Numbered from the stretch's first letter, positions 27,583 through 37,579 are shown. The stretch is DNA of 64,000 bases from JAEINY01 sp942490535 (GCA_942490535.1 CALNXQ010000008.1:558001-622000), one strand, 5' to 3'. Program-made: numbers and translations. Notes: generated by a model not told the origin, from the sequence alone.

Positions 27583-30500
27583 TTAAAATTGCATTTTTAA
27601 AAACAACGAGTAATTGAAAGCAAATGGATATTCCAATCCTCTTTCGCGCTTAACAGTTGAAATATAAAGCAGATCCTTCATGTTTATGCCGCCACTTAAG
27701 CGTTTCATCTTTAGTTTTGCTGCAAATGGTAAGGGGGCTATATACTCAATATTAAGAGTATTCAACCTTAGGGTATTTTCAGTTTGCAGGAAACGAGTGG
27801 TTTTATAAAGCTGCTCCTGATAATTGGTAATATTTCTAAAATAGGTCACATCACCCGGCTGCTGCCAACGGTCATCCATCGCCCTTAAATCAGCATTGTA
27901 GAATGGATTGGCTTTCTCAGCTTTCTCAGCCACTGTTTTGTTGTATAAATCACCTCCCAATTGATAAATGAACTGGATATTCACATTCCAGGATTTATAT
28001 TGCAAAATAGTTCCAAATACGCCTTGATACTTCGGATCTTTATTACCAACTACAACAGTATAAGAGGGATCATATTTGTAAGTTCGCTTCCCTTCAGGTG
28101 TAATAAATATCTCTTTACCATTCGCCGGATCAATACCTGCCGAAGGCACCAACTTAAGCGCCCTTACAGATTCTCCTTCGCGTAATGAAAATACATCCTG
28201 AGTGGATTCACTTTGCTCTTTATAATCGGCAGATAATTCAATTATTTCGTTCCAGTTACGTCGAATACTTCCATTAACCGACCACAACAGATGACTCTTG
28301 TTAATGACTTTAAAATGTGACTTTACTTCGAACCCTTCATTACGCATAACACCAGCGTTTTGCATATAGCTGGAAAAGCCAATAGAAGGTGGTACATTCA
28401 TATTGACCAATAAGTTATCTGTATCCTGACGATACACCTCAAGCGTTAGATCAAACAATTGTTTAATTCGAAGATCAAGCCCGGCATTAATCGATTTCTT
28501 CTGTTGCCATTTCAGATTTGGATTCCCAAGTGCCATCATTTTAGCTCCAAAACGATCCGAGTAAAAATAATCCACATCGTACATATAAGTGGTTTGAGCC
28601 TGATACGGTTTAAAATCAATACCCCCGGTAACACCAGTGCTAGCCCTCACCTTCAACGTTGTAAACGGAGTGCCCTCCATAAACGATTCATTGTGCACAG
28701 CCCAGGCTAAACCTGTTGACCAAAATGGAGCGAAGCGCTGTTTCTCGCCAAACTCCGAGGAACCATCATAACGAAAGGAACCATCAATAAAGAAGCGATT
28801 ATCAAAACCATAAGTCGCATTGGCAAAAAAACCGATTCGACGTTTCTTTAAATCATAACCTGTAGGCCTTCCATACTTATCGTAAGTAGCTGCAAAGGAA
28901 GGATTTGTTAAACGACCGGAGGGATATCCCGTAGCTTTAAATCCGGTAGCAAAATTCTCTTCTACCTTCATCTCAGATCCTATTCCACCGGTTACCAAGT
29001 GTTTATTGACGAATTTATGATAACTCAATGTTGCATTGCCCTCAAATCCCCATGTATCCTTATTGCTTTCAGTATAGGATCCCATTTCATCGGTGATTCC
29101 TGCCATACGAACAGCATTAAAGGCTTTTGATCGCGGATCGCTGTATTTTTCCTCTTTATCAATACGTCGATAAACACTTCCTTTAGCACGCATGGTCAGC
29201 ACATCGTTTATACGCCAGTCCAAGGAAAGATTATCTCTGACTTCTAAATACCATCCTTCATTATAACTATTCAATCCGGCTTCATAAAGCGGATTTTTAA
29301 GCCCATAGGACAAGGTGTAAAGATAATTCCCATATTCATCCTTCATGCGATCATAAGGATTAGGTTTACCGTAATCCTCAAATGAACCATAAGGCGAATT
29401 GGTAATATTTACCTGATCCACTTTAATCTCATTTTTAAGGTTGAAGTTGGCATTCACATCATATTGGTATTGAAAGCCCAATCCCAGTCGATCGCGACCA
29501 CTTCCCTTCATCACGCCTTGATTTTTACCAAATCGAAACGATAAACCATACCGGCTTTTATCAGTACCTCCTTCAGCATACAGAGAGTGAAGGTGGGAAA
29601 CTGCAGTTTTTAGGGGCTGGGATAACCAATAGGTATCGACTCCTCTTTCCACTTCTTTTAATACCTCTTGGTAACTTTCATCTTTTTGGTACTGAAGAAA
29701 AGGATCATCAGCAGTATACAAACCGGACAATTTCTCAAACTCCAGCTTTTCTTCAGCATTCATCAGATTATACTGGCGTAAATCAGGCATCGCTACATCG
29801 GCCGTTACATTATAATGAATGCGGATCTTTCCTGCTTCGGGTAGTTTCGTTTCAATAAGAATAACTCCGTTTGCAGCACGTGATCCGTACAATGCAGTGG
29901 CAGAGGCATCCTTTAAGATGGTTATGCTTTCGATTCGGTTAATGTCCAAATCAAAAATCACTTCTTGCTTCACTGAAAATCCATCCAGAATGAATAAGGG
30001 TGTATTGGGATTTCCAGCAAAGCTGGCCCGACCACGAATAATAAATTCAGGCATTACGTTAGGATTGGAGCCCATATCATTATTCTCCACCAACTCCATG
30101 CCCGGATCCACCACTGATAGCGCAGAAAAGACACTTGTAGGACTAAGGCTACGCAGCTCATCACCACTCACTTTCACAGCTGATCCTGTGAAACTTTCTT
30201 TTGATTTAGAAAAGTAACCAGTTACCACTACCTCATCTAAATCACCTACTTCAGCTTGCAATTCAATGAAATACTCATCCTTTTCAGTCAAGGGTATTTC
30301 AATGTTTTTATACCCAATCATTGACACCACGATGGCCTCAGCATCTGCCGGAATCAGCAAATCGAAGTTTCCATCCGTATCCGTTGCCGTACCAGTTAGT
30401 AATTCATCACCTCGTTTTGCAACCAGGTTAACACCAATCATGGTTTCGCCATTGCTAGCATCTACAACCTTACCATTGATGGTACGCTTTTTCTGCTGTA

Positions 30501-30876
30501 GAACGGTTGCCTCTTTGGGTACCAGAAATACCACATTATCAACAACTTTAAAACTCACGGATTGATTCTTTAACACTTCCGATAAGATCTGTTCCACCGA
30601 AGCATCCTCCATGGAGAGTGAAATGCGTTTCTCCAGATCAACGGCTTCGTGGTTGAAGAAAAATTCAAATTCACTGGTGTTCTGAATTTGTTGAAGTACC
30701 TCCTTGAGTGTGGCATTTTTCAGTTTCACTGATAATTTTGCCTGCTGGGAGTAGGTACTTGCTGATACTGTCAGTAACGTAATGAATAGAAACACTACAG
30801 AAAACCGCATAATAAGCCATAGTTTTTTAAGTCCGCCACCCCCATGGCGGACTTTACAGTTCGATTTTTTTTTCAT
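27583..30876 (-). CDS. SusC/RagA family TonB-dependent transporter with STN domain
   Basis: Outer-membrane active transporter of 1097 residues. Order of parts: signal region (WLIMRFSVVFLFITLLTVSA), STN domain at about 50-115 (LKEVLQQIQNTSEFEFF), carboxypeptidase-regulatory-like domain at about 133-205 (INGKVVDASNGETMIGVN), TonB plug (VVVTGYFSKSKESFTGSA; ILKDASATALYGSRAANGVI), then the beta-barrel ending in SLFLKMQF. The STN domain is the part that signals to a FecR anti-sigma factor, matching the FecR/ECF sigma genes directly upstream. So substrate binding here should induce its own operon through trans-envelope signalling. Confidence 0.95.
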   Translation of the reverse strand: MKKKSNCKVRHGGGGLKKLWLIMRFSVVFLFITLLTVSASTYSQQAKLSVKLKNATLKEVLQQIQNTSEFEFFFNHEAVDLEKRISLSMEDASVEQILSEVLKNQSVSFKVVDNVVFLVPKEATVLQQKKRTINGKVVDASNGETMIGVNLVAKRGDELLTGTATDTDGNFDLLIPADAEAIVVSMIGYKNIEIPLTEKDEYFIELQAEVGDLDEVVVTGYFSKSKESFTGSAVKVSGDELRSLSPTSVFSALSVVDPGMELVENNDMGSNPNVMPEFIIRGRASFAGNPNTPLFILDGFSVKQEVIFDLDINRIESITILKDASATALYGSRAANGVILIETKLPEAGKIRIHYNVTADVAMPDLRQYNLMNAEEKLEFEKLSGLYTADDPFLQYQKDESYQEVLKEVERGVDTYWLSQPLKTAVSHLHSLYAEGGTDKSRYGLSFRFGKNQGVMKGSGRDRLGLGFQYQYDVNANFNLKNEIKVDQVNITNSPYGSFEDYGKPNPYDRMKDEYGNYLYTLSYGLKNPLYEAGLNSYNEGWYLEVRDNLSLDWRINDVLTMRAKGSVYRRIDKEEKYSDPRSKAFNAVRMAGITDEMGSYTESNKDTWGFEGNATLSYHKFVNKHLVTGGIGSEMKVEENFATGFKATGYPSGRLTNPSFAATYDKYGRPTGYDLKKRRIGFFANATYGFDNRFFIDGSFRYDGSSEFGEKQRFAPFWSTGLAWAVHNESFMEGTPFTTLKVRASTGVTGGIDFKPYQAQTTYMYDVDYFYSDRFGAKMMALGNPNLKWQQKKSINAGLDLRIKQLFDLTLEVYRQDTDNLLVNMNVPPSIGFSSYMQNAGVMRNEGFEVKSHFKVINKSHLLWSVNGSIRRNWNEIIELSADYKEQSESTQDVFSLREGESVRALKLVPSAGIDPANGKEIFITPEGKRTYKYDPSYTVVVGNKDPKYQGVFGTILQYKSWNVNIQFIYQLGGDLYNKTVAEKAEKANPFYNADLRAMDDRWQQPGDVTYFRNITNYQEQLYKTTRFLQTENTLRLNTLNIEYIAPLPFAAKLKMKRLSGGINMKDLLYISTVKRERGLEYPFAFNYSLFLKMQF

Positions 30877-30929
30877 AAATTTGAACTCTTAAGATTAACA
30901 ACACTTGGGCGCTATTTTATTGCCCTTGA

Positions 30930-30963
30930 CCGGAGGATACCCCCATATCCTCCGGTTTTTTTT
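30930..30963 (+). terminator. Strong hairpin between fecR and susC with U-tract on the plus strand
   Basis: Perfect 10-bp stem CCGGAGGATA / TATCCTCCGG with a short loop, followed by eight T on the plus strand, overlapping the fecR stop codon. All neighbouring genes are on the minus strand, so it faces antisense transcription. On the coding strand it would be a stable stem-loop in the susC leader without a U-tract. Confidence 0.6.
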
Positions 30964-32131
30964 ATTTAATAACTACATATTCATCTTCAATGGAAATAGT
31001 AACGTGAGCCGTCTGTTCGATCATTTGAAATACTTTTTGAGCGGAATCATAACGTTTTAGGGTACCTGAAAAGTGCAAGTTTTGGGTTGATACCGTATCA
31101 AACTGATACTGGAAATCATACCAACGCGCCAAAACTTTCATCACACCCTCCAGTGTTTCGCCATCAAAACGAAAAACACCCGATCGCCATCCGGTATAAA
31201 GACGTGTATCAACGGCTTGAGCAGTCAATTGCTGATTACGCTTCGTAATGAGTGCCTGATAACCGGGTGTTATCTCCCGAAATAAGCCATCATTGACCGT
31301 CACCCGAACACTACCTTCATCCAACGTAACAGCCTCCTCTGCGTCCTCCAAATAGGCCTTTACATTGAACTGTGTCCCCAGAACCTGAACAGATCCTTCC
31401 GGTGTATGTACAACAAAAGGTTGACGCCCTTTAGCCACATCAAAATAAGCTTCTCCGGTCAAGTAGACATCACGTGCCTCCCCGGAAAAGGTAACGGGAT
31501 ATTTAATGGTCGTCTGAGAATTCAACCAAATGCGGGTGCCGTCGGCCAATACCAACTTATACTCACCACTGCGCGGAATTTCAAGGGTATTATAAACAAG
31601 CTCATGAGTCGCTTCACCAGTGGACTCCTCCGCTTGAGCTGAATAGACAATCAAATCGCCTTGCTCATTTTTCACATCAACACTGGAAGCCTCCGTAAAA
31701 TTAAATGACCCATCGGCCGTTAGATCCACTACTGATCCATCGGATTTGATCAACCGGGCTTTCGCTCCGGGAGTAACGAGTTGCTGAGCGACTGTCTGCG
31801 GATCGGCATCCAAATGGGTAAAAATATACACACTCACCGATGTCACCGCTGCAAATACAAAAATGGCCGCCCACTGCATCATTCGTCGCCGGAAGAGTGC
31901 GATGTGATTACCAGAGGAGGTCACTACTTTTGAATACACCTTTTCCCAATCCAGCTTTTTATACAATTCCAGATCCGTCGTTAAGCGATCCTGATCCGCA
32001 ATGGACTGAAACAAGGCTTCGTTTTGATCCTTCTTCTGCCGCCACGACTCCACAACCATGGCTTCATCCGGTGTATCGACACCCAATATTCTTCGGGTGA
32101 TTAGCGATTTGATTTTCGGTTCTATACTCAT
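30962..32131 (-). CDS. FecR family anti-sigma factor
   Basis: Single-pass inner-membrane anti-sigma factor of 389 residues. The cytoplasmic N-terminal part (about 1-82) binds the sigma factor; the TM is near 85-107 (WAAIFVFAAVTSVSVYIFTH). The periplasmic FecR domain has LADGTRIWLNSQTTIKYP and GEAYFDVAKGRQPFVVHT, and the C-terminal DUF4974-type domain carries RLYTGWRSGVFRFDG and ISIEDEYVVIK. It receives the signal from the STN domain of the SusC protein encoded next. Lies between the sigma gene and susC in the usual sigma-fecR-susC order. Confidence 0.93.
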   Translation of the reverse strand: MSIEPKIKSLITRRILGVDTPDEAMVVESWRQKKDQNEALFQSIADQDRLTTDLELYKKLDWEKVYSKVVTSSGNHIALFRRRMMQWAAIFVFAAVTSVSVYIFTHLDADPQTVAQQLVTPGAKARLIKSDGSVVDLTADGSFNFTEASSVDVKNEQGDLIVYSAQAEESTGEATHELVYNTLEIPRSGEYKLVLADGTRIWLNSQTTIKYPVTFSGEARDVYLTGEAYFDVAKGRQPFVVHTPEGSVQVLGTQFNVKAYLEDAEEAVTLDEGSVRVTVNDGLFREITPGYQALITKRNQQLTAQAVDTRLYTGWRSGVFRFDGETLEGVMKVLARWYDFQYQFDTVSTQNLHFSGTLKRYDSAQKVFQMIEQTAHVTISIEDEYVVIK

Positions 32132-32220
32132 CTAATTTCCTATAACACATCTATCACACGCGAAAATCAATTTGGGGTGTCGAAAAAGTAACTTTTTTTA
32201 TAAAAAAAATCTTTCCACTC

Positions 32221-32784
32221 TTAAAATGAGACCAATAAAATGGAATAAATCACATCGCCCAACGCTTCACGCAATAATTTTAGTGCCCTCTTCTTTTGGG
32301 ATTTGATGGTATGAATGCTAACACCCAAATCTTCTGCAATCTCAGGCAATTTAACCTGATGAATGGTATTTAATTCAAAGACGCGACGACACTCTTCCGG
32401 CAGATTGTGGATGGCTTGCCAAATTTTATGATGCACCTCTTCCTCCACCAGATAATTCTGAAACGTGACATCACGCTCCTGTTCCAGAAACAAATCCTGA
32501 TGGGCTTTGTCTTTTACCTTAAGCCCTCGCAGGTAATTCAAACATTTATTCTTCGTAGAAGCAAAAAGAAACGCTTCAAAGGACCCTTCAATGTTCAGGC
32601 TTTTACGTTTCTCCCAGATGTGTCTAAAAAGGTCACCAACCAGATCTTCAGCAACCATAGAATCGGAGGTATACTTATTGGCAAAAACTACCAAACGGGC
32701 ATAATAAAGACGAAACAACTCTTTATAGATGGTTCGATCCCCTTCCTTCATCAACTTGATCTGGTCTGTGGAAATGGTTTGCAT
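32221..32784 (-). CDS. ECF-type RNA polymerase sigma factor (FecI-like)
   Basis: Sigma-70 family ECF factor of 187 residues. Region 2 is visible at about 20-85 (YARLVVFANKYTSDSMVAEDLVGDLFRHIWEK) and region 4 at about 125-180 (LPEECRRVFELNTIHQVKLPEIAEDLGVSIHTIKSQKKRALKLL). It should direct RNA polymerase to the susC promoter when released by the FecR protein encoded 89 bp downstream. First gene of the sigma-fecR-susCD locus. Confidence 0.93.
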   Translation of the reverse strand: MQTISTDQIKLMKEGDRTIYKELFRLYYARLVVFANKYTSDSMVAEDLVGDLFRHIWEKRKSLNIEGSFEAFLFASTKNKCLNYLRGLKVKDKAHQDLFLEQERDVTFQNYLVEEEVHHKIWQAIHNLPEECRRVFELNTIHQVKLPEIAEDLGVSIHTIKSQKKRALKLLREALGDVIYSILLVSF

Positions 32785-32883
32785 AGGCTAATTTTGGCGT
32801 AAGTTTAGAAAAAACTTTTAAGGAATAAAAACAATCTTTAACAAGAAACAATCTATATTTCCTTTCAATAGTAAAATTGGAAA

Positions 32884-32920
32884 TAAAAAGAAAAGGTGCC
32901 CTGAGATCAGAACACCTTTT
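32884..32920 (-). terminator. Intrinsic terminator of the ETF/acyl-CoA dehydrogenase operon
   Basis: On the minus strand: stem AAAAAGGTG / CACCTTTT with an inner CTGA/TCAG pairing, followed by TTTTCTTTTTATTT. It starts 25 bp after the acyl-CoA dehydrogenase stop codon. Confidence 0.85.
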
Positions 32921-32944
32921 TAATATCTATCAATAAGAATACGC

Positions 32945-34651
32945 TTATTTCTGCTTATAGAATCCTAAATCATCAATGGTTGAATTGAAAATAAAGCCAG
33001 CCTTAGAGTGATTATCCGCTTTACCACGTTTGATCATGATATCGGCAGAACCTCTGAAACGGTCTTCCCGCTCAGCATCCAATACCAATAAGTAGCCCAT
33101 AACAATGTTACCGGCCATCTCTACTAAACGACGGGCATGGAAGTCCAGATACTCATTATCCTTCACATCCACGACAGCTTTCACGGCGCGCTGGTATTCT
33201 TCAGTCATTCCTATTAATGTACGACGGTAACCATGTAATTCCGGTTTCAACTCCATCATTTCAAACTCGCGGATACGATCCAGATATCCACCAGTAGTTA
33301 CCCCACGAATGGCAGCTACCACCTGTAACTGAGTAGTTCCTTCATAAATAGAAGTAATACGGGCATCGCGATAAATACGCTCCACCGGATAATCCTTCAT
33401 GAAACCGGATCCACCATGAATCTGAACGGCATCATAGGCTAACTGGTTGCTGTACTCACTGGTGATAGCTTTCAACAACGGCGTGAAGAAATCGGCCAGT
33501 TTCTGGTAACGCTTCATCTCCTGGCGCTCTTCCGGTTCCAGCTTGCGCTCTTCCGAGATGTGCATGTATGTTTTGTAGATGTCGACATAACGCGATGTTT
33601 CATACAACAACGTACGAGACGCATCCAGTTTCGCTTTCATGGTAGCCAACATTTCATAAACCGCAGGGAACTGGATAATGGGTTTTCCGAACTGCTCACG
33701 CTCTTTGGCATAAGCCAACGCTTCGCGATATGCCGACTCAGATACACCGACTGATTGGGCACCAATACCTAAACGGGCACCATTCATCAAGGCCATCACA
33801 TATTTGATCAGTCCCATCTTACGCGAACCTACTAACTCAGCAGGCGCATTTTTAAATACCAATTCAGCTGTTGGTGAGCCTTTGATACCCATCTTGTTTT
33901 CCAGACGACGTACAATTACTGATTTGTCGTTACGATCATAGATAAACATTGACAAACCACGACCATCATTCGTACCTTCTTCTGAACGGGCTAAGACGAG
34001 AGCAATATGCCCATCACCATTGGTAATAAAACGCTTTACGCCATTCAGATACCACTTACCATCTTCCTCGTTGTAAGTAGCCTTTAACTGAACAGCCTGT
34101 AAGTCAGAACCAGCATCCGGCTCTGTCAAATCCATAGCCATTGTATCACCTCTGGAAACACGTATCAGGAAACGCTCCTTCTGATCCGCATCTGCAAATT
34201 CGTTGATGGTCTCAGCACAATCCTGCAACCCCCAAATATTCACGAAACCAGCATCGGCACGCGATACAATATCCGCAGCCATGATATAAGGTACAATCGG
34301 GAAGTTCAAACCTTCGTACTTACGAGGCAGGGTAATTCCCATCAAACCGGCTTTCACCAAAGCATCCAGGTTTTCCTGGGTGCCTTTTGCATACACCACT
34401 TCATTATTAACAATGGAGGGACCTTCATGATCCACACTTTCAGCGTTGGGACCAACGATGTCACCACAAATCTCCCCTACAATCTCCAATACTTTATCAT
34501 AGCTATCCATCGCGTCTTCAAAATCGACGGGTGCATAGTCAAATTTATCTTTATCAGCAAAATTGCGCTCCTTCAGAGCCACAATCTTTTCCATTAACGG
34601 ATGTTCCAGGTGGAACTTCAAATCCGGGTTATCTGTGAAAAAATTTGCCAT
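32945..34651 (-). CDS. Acyl-CoA dehydrogenase
   Basis: FAD-dependent acyl-CoA dehydrogenase of 568 residues, longer than the usual 380-400 because of an N-terminal extension and a helical C-terminal domain, as in the long-chain/VLCAD-like bacterial members. Key parts: DLTEPDAGSDLQAVQLKA (substrate/FAD loop), YLNGVKRFITNGD, AYAKEREQFGKPI, QIHGGSGFMKDYPVERIYRD, and the catalytic glutamate in IYEGTTQLQ near residue 436. Encoded behind etfB and etfA, so electrons from the oxidised acyl-CoA go directly to that flavoprotein. Confidence 0.93.
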   Translation of the reverse strand: MANFFTDNPDLKFHLEHPLMEKIVALKERNFADKDKFDYAPVDFEDAMDSYDKVLEIVGEICGDIVGPNAESVDHEGPSIVNNEVVYAKGTQENLDALVKAGLMGITLPRKYEGLNFPIVPYIMAADIVSRADAGFVNIWGLQDCAETINEFADADQKERFLIRVSRGDTMAMDLTEPDAGSDLQAVQLKATYNEEDGKWYLNGVKRFITNGDGHIALVLARSEEGTNDGRGLSMFIYDRNDKSVIVRRLENKMGIKGSPTAELVFKNAPAELVGSRKMGLIKYVMALMNGARLGIGAQSVGVSESAYREALAYAKEREQFGKPIIQFPAVYEMLATMKAKLDASRTLLYETSRYVDIYKTYMHISEERKLEPEERQEMKRYQKLADFFTPLLKAITSEYSNQLAYDAVQIHGGSGFMKDYPVERIYRDARITSIYEGTTQLQVVAAIRGVTTGGYLDRIREFEMMELKPELHGYRRTLIGMTEEYQRAVKAVVDVKDNEYLDFHARRLVEMAGNIVMGYLLVLDAEREDRFRGSADIMIKRGKADNHSKAGFIFNSTIDDLGFYKQK

Positions 34652-34777
34652 TTTATTTTTTATTTGTGATTTCCGGCTGGCGGAACTCTAATCCAACATT
34701 AAAATTAAGATAATAGACTTTAGATGGTTAGAAAACAGCCATAATCTTCTATGGCCTATATCTAACAGTCTAACTTT

Positions 34778-35797
34778 CTATTTGCTGTTCTTCTTATAGA
34801 ATTTAATCAGCTTAGGAACAACATCCATCACCTCACCGGTAATTACATAATCCGCGATTTTATTGATGGGTGCATTCGGATCATTATTAATGGCAATGAC
34901 CATCGACGACTCTTCCATACCAGCTGTATGCTGAATCTGACCGGAGATACCACAAGCAATGTATAATTTAGGACGCACCGTTACACCGGTCTGACCGATC
35001 TGACGCTCATGTTCTGCATATCCGGCATCAATAGCGGCACGCGAAGCACCTACTTCACCACTCAACACTTCTGCCAACTCATATAAGGAATTAAAGTTCT
35101 CTTTCGATCCCATTCCATATCCGCCCGCAATGATGATGGATGAATTTTTAATGTTCACCTTCGATTTTTCCATGTGGCGCTCAATCACTTTCACCACCAA
35201 ATCTTCCGGCTTCAGAATCGCATCCACATCAATTTTACTGACTTTCCCCTTATAATTGGCATCGTAAATTTCCTTTTTCATCACCCCTTCGCGAACAGTA
35301 GCCATCTGCGGACGACAATCAGGATTGATGATGGTAGCAACAATGTTACCTCCAAAAGCAGGCCGAATCTGATACAACAAATCGGTATAGGTCTTACCGG
35401 CTTTTTTGTCCTCGTGAGGTCCGATTTCCAACGACGTACAATCAGCAGTTAATCCACTTTGTAAGGCGGACGATACACGTGGCCCCAAATCACGCCCTAA
35501 GGTGGAAGCACCTAATAAAGCAATCTGTGGCTGCTCCTTTTTGAATAAATCAACGATGACCGCCGTGTGGGGTAAAGTAGTATAAGGATCCAGTCGCACA
35601 TCGTCACCCACATGAACCACATCCGCACCAAACGGATACAATTCCTTTTCAATATTTTTTAACTGATGACCTAATACAACTGCTTCGAGTTTACAATTTA
35701 ATTGGTTGGCAAGGGAGCGGCCTTTTGTCATTAACTCAAGGCTAATTTCAGCAACCTTCCCCTCCTCTATTTCGCAAATAACAAATACATTATTCAT
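34778..35797 (-). CDS. etfA: Electron transfer flavoprotein alpha subunit
   Basis: FAD-binding subunit of the ETF heterodimer, 339 residues. The N-terminal domain begins VFVICEIEEGKVAEISLELM; the C-terminal FAD domain has GASRAAIDAGYAEHERQIGQTG, VRPKLYIACGISGQIQHTAGM and VIAINNDPNAPINKIADYVITG, all diagnostic. Encoded 62 bp after etfB and before the acyl-CoA dehydrogenase that feeds it electrons. Confidence 0.95.
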   Translation of the reverse strand: MNNVFVICEIEEGKVAEISLELMTKGRSLANQLNCKLEAVVLGHQLKNIEKELYPFGADVVHVGDDVRLDPYTTLPHTAVIVDLFKKEQPQIALLGASTLGRDLGPRVSSALQSGLTADCTSLEIGPHEDKKAGKTYTDLLYQIRPAFGGNIVATIINPDCRPQMATVREGVMKKEIYDANYKGKVSKIDVDAILKPEDLVVKVIERHMEKSKVNIKNSSIIIAGGYGMGSKENFNSLYELAEVLSGEVGASRAAIDAGYAEHERQIGQTGVTVRPKLYIACGISGQIQHTAGMEESSMVIAINNDPNAPINKIADYVITGEVMDVVPKLIKFYKKNSK

Positions 35798-35859
35798 TGC
35801 AATTCAATTTTTTACCGGATAATCCGGCAGGTGTTAAACAAATTACTAACTGACAAAAA

Positions 35860-36732
35860 TTAACCAATGGTGTGATTCGCGATCAACTCCACGATCAACT
35901 CTTCAATCTCTGCATCGGCAGGCGTCAATTTCTTGGACTCTTTTGCCTGGAACACCACATTTTCAATCTTTTTCACTTTGGTAGGCGAACCTGAAAGTCC
36001 CAACCAATTTGTATCTGTTTCAATATCGTTCACACTCCACTCTGCAATGTTCAAGTATGGACGATCCGCAGTCATATCAATATAATCCTCAGCTTCCCCC
36101 TGACGCTCGGTCATGGTGCGGGCATGCTTGAATTTCATTAACAACTTGGCGTTACGCGGACGACAATCCGGGGCACTGGCATTAACAGTAATCACACCAG
36201 GAATTGGCATCTCAACCGTTTCCACTCCACGCTCCAAACGACGCTTAATAACTATTTTTTTCTTATCCGCTGATAGAATTTCTTCAGCATAAGTAACCTG
36301 TGGTAAATTCAGTTTCTCAGCCACCTGTGGACCAACCTGAGCGGTATCTCCATCAATGGCCTGACGACCGGCAATTATTAAATCGCAATCTTTCATTTTC
36401 CGAATGGCACATGAAATGGCATACGATGTGGCCAGTGTATCTGATCCGGCAAATGCCCGGTCAGTTAACAAATAACCAGTATCCGCACCGCGATACATGC
36501 CCTCGCGGATCACATCAGCAGCACGGCCAGGCCCCATTGTTAAAATGGTAACTGTTGAACCTGGATATCTATCTTTCAATCTAAGAGCTTGCTCCAAAGC
36601 ATTTAAATCCTCCGGATTGAAGATTGCCGGCAACGCCGCACGGTTCACTGTCCCGTCTGCTTTCATCGCATCCTTGCCGACATTTCGGGTATCAGGTACT
36701 TGCTTTGCAAGAACAATAATGTTTAATCCCAT
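35860..36732 (-). CDS. etfB: Electron transfer flavoprotein beta subunit
   Basis: AMP-binding subunit of ETF, 290 residues from the start MGLNIIVLAKQVPDT. I chose this start at 36732 rather than a Met 13 codons upstream because the family begins at this strand and the predicted -7 promoter box (36769-36776) lies over the upstream Met. Family motifs: GTVNRAALPAIFNPEDLNAL, VTILTMGP, DLIIAGRQAIDGDTAQVGPQVAE and the ETF-beta signature VNASAPDCRPRNAKLLMKFKHA. First gene of the etfB-etfA-acyl-CoA dehydrogenase operon. Confidence 0.95.
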   Translation of the reverse strand: MGLNIIVLAKQVPDTRNVGKDAMKADGTVNRAALPAIFNPEDLNALEQALRLKDRYPGSTVTILTMGPGRAADVIREGMYRGADTGYLLTDRAFAGSDTLATSYAISCAIRKMKDCDLIIAGRQAIDGDTAQVGPQVAEKLNLPQVTYAEEILSADKKKIVIKRRLERGVETVEMPIPGVITVNASAPDCRPRNAKLLMKFKHARTMTERQGEAEDYIDMTADRPYLNIAEWSVNDIETDTNWLGLSGSPTKVKKIENVVFQAKESKKLTPADAEIEELIVELIANHTIG

Positions 36733-36768
36733 TGCTTCAATTTTTGGTAAAGAATTATTAACGGATGA

Positions 36769-36798
36769 CAAATATATAAAAAGGGACCAATTAACAAT
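36769..36798 (-). promoter_or_regulatory. Promoter of the etfBA operon (ATTG-N18-TATATTTG)
   Basis: On the minus strand, -7 box TATATTTG matches TAnnTTTG exactly, with ATTG 18 bp upstream in place of the -33 TTTG. The expected transcript start is about 30 bp before the etfB start chosen here, which supports that start. Confidence 0.6.
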
Positions 36799-37095
36799 AC
36801 AGAATCCAAAATGTTCATGTAGAATAAGTTCATTAATACTTAAGGTTATTTCACGCTTTTAAACACTTTAAAAACAGATTTAACACCTTATTATACACCC
36901 CTCAATGTCTGAATATTACCCAAACAATAAAGGACAATAGATGCACTTATATTTTTTTGATGAAACAATGAACAAAACCTTAAAAAAAACGCTTTATTTA
37001 TAATTAGATTAGATAACACCGAATATTTACGTGAAATATTCCATTTCATAAGTTCGGTGGTATTTATTGACAGCTGTCACTTAAGACCAGGAACC

Positions 37096-37527
37096 ATGAG
37101 ATTAGTAATCATATTCATTTTTGCAATAATATCGCAGTTTACTATGGCACAGAACGATTCGACTCAATTAAAACTGAATACACTTACGGAAGAAGAAAAG
37201 CGGGTAATCCTGTTTAAAGGAACTGAGATGCCCTATAGCGGTGAATTATATAAACATTCAGAAAAAGGTACCTACGTCTGCAAACATTGCAATGCCCCCC
37301 TCTACAGATCACAGGATAAGTTTGATGCACATTGTGGCTGGCCCAGTTTTGATGATGAAATAGAAGGTGCCGTTAAGCGTTTGCCAGATGCAGATGGTAG
37401 ACGAACAGAGATTATTTGCGCCAAATGCAATGGTCACTTGGGGCATGTATTTCTGGGGGAAGGATTTACCCCTAAAAACACGAGACATTGTGTCAATTCG
37501 GTTTCTTTGAGTTTTGTACCGGATTAA
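37096..37527 (+). CDS. msrB: Peptide-methionine (R)-S-oxide reductase, exported MsrB
   Basis: Repairs oxidised methionine (R-sulfoxide) in proteins. 143 residues: signal peptide (RLVIIFIFAIISQFTMAQ) then a SelR domain with zinc cysteine pairs CKHC (62/65) and CAKC (108/111), the core HCGWPSFDDEI and GHLGHVFLGEGF, and the catalytic Cys132 in RHCVNSVSLSF. The start at 37096 begins the signal peptide; an upstream in-frame Met adds 13 residues that do not fit it. Single gene, divergent from etfB, convergent with the next gene. Confidence 0.93.
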   Translation: MRLVIIFIFAIISQFTMAQNDSTQLKLNTLTEEEKRVILFKGTEMPYSGELYKHSEKGTYVCKHCNAPLYRSQDKFDAHCGWPSFDDEIEGAVKRLPDADGRRTEIICAKCNGHLGHVFLGEGFTPKNTRHCVNSVSLSFVPD

Positions 37528-37573
37528 ATATTCAATGGGTGGCTACAAAGTTACTTTATAATCACCCTTGAAT
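37528..37573. terminator. Possible bidirectional stem-loop between convergent genes
   Basis: Arms ATTCAATGGGTG and CACCCTTGAAT around a 19-base loop, with one mismatch and no proper T-run on either side. It fills the 52-bp gap between msrB and the convergent gene at 37580. Confidence 0.35.
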
Positions 37574-37579
37574 AGATAA

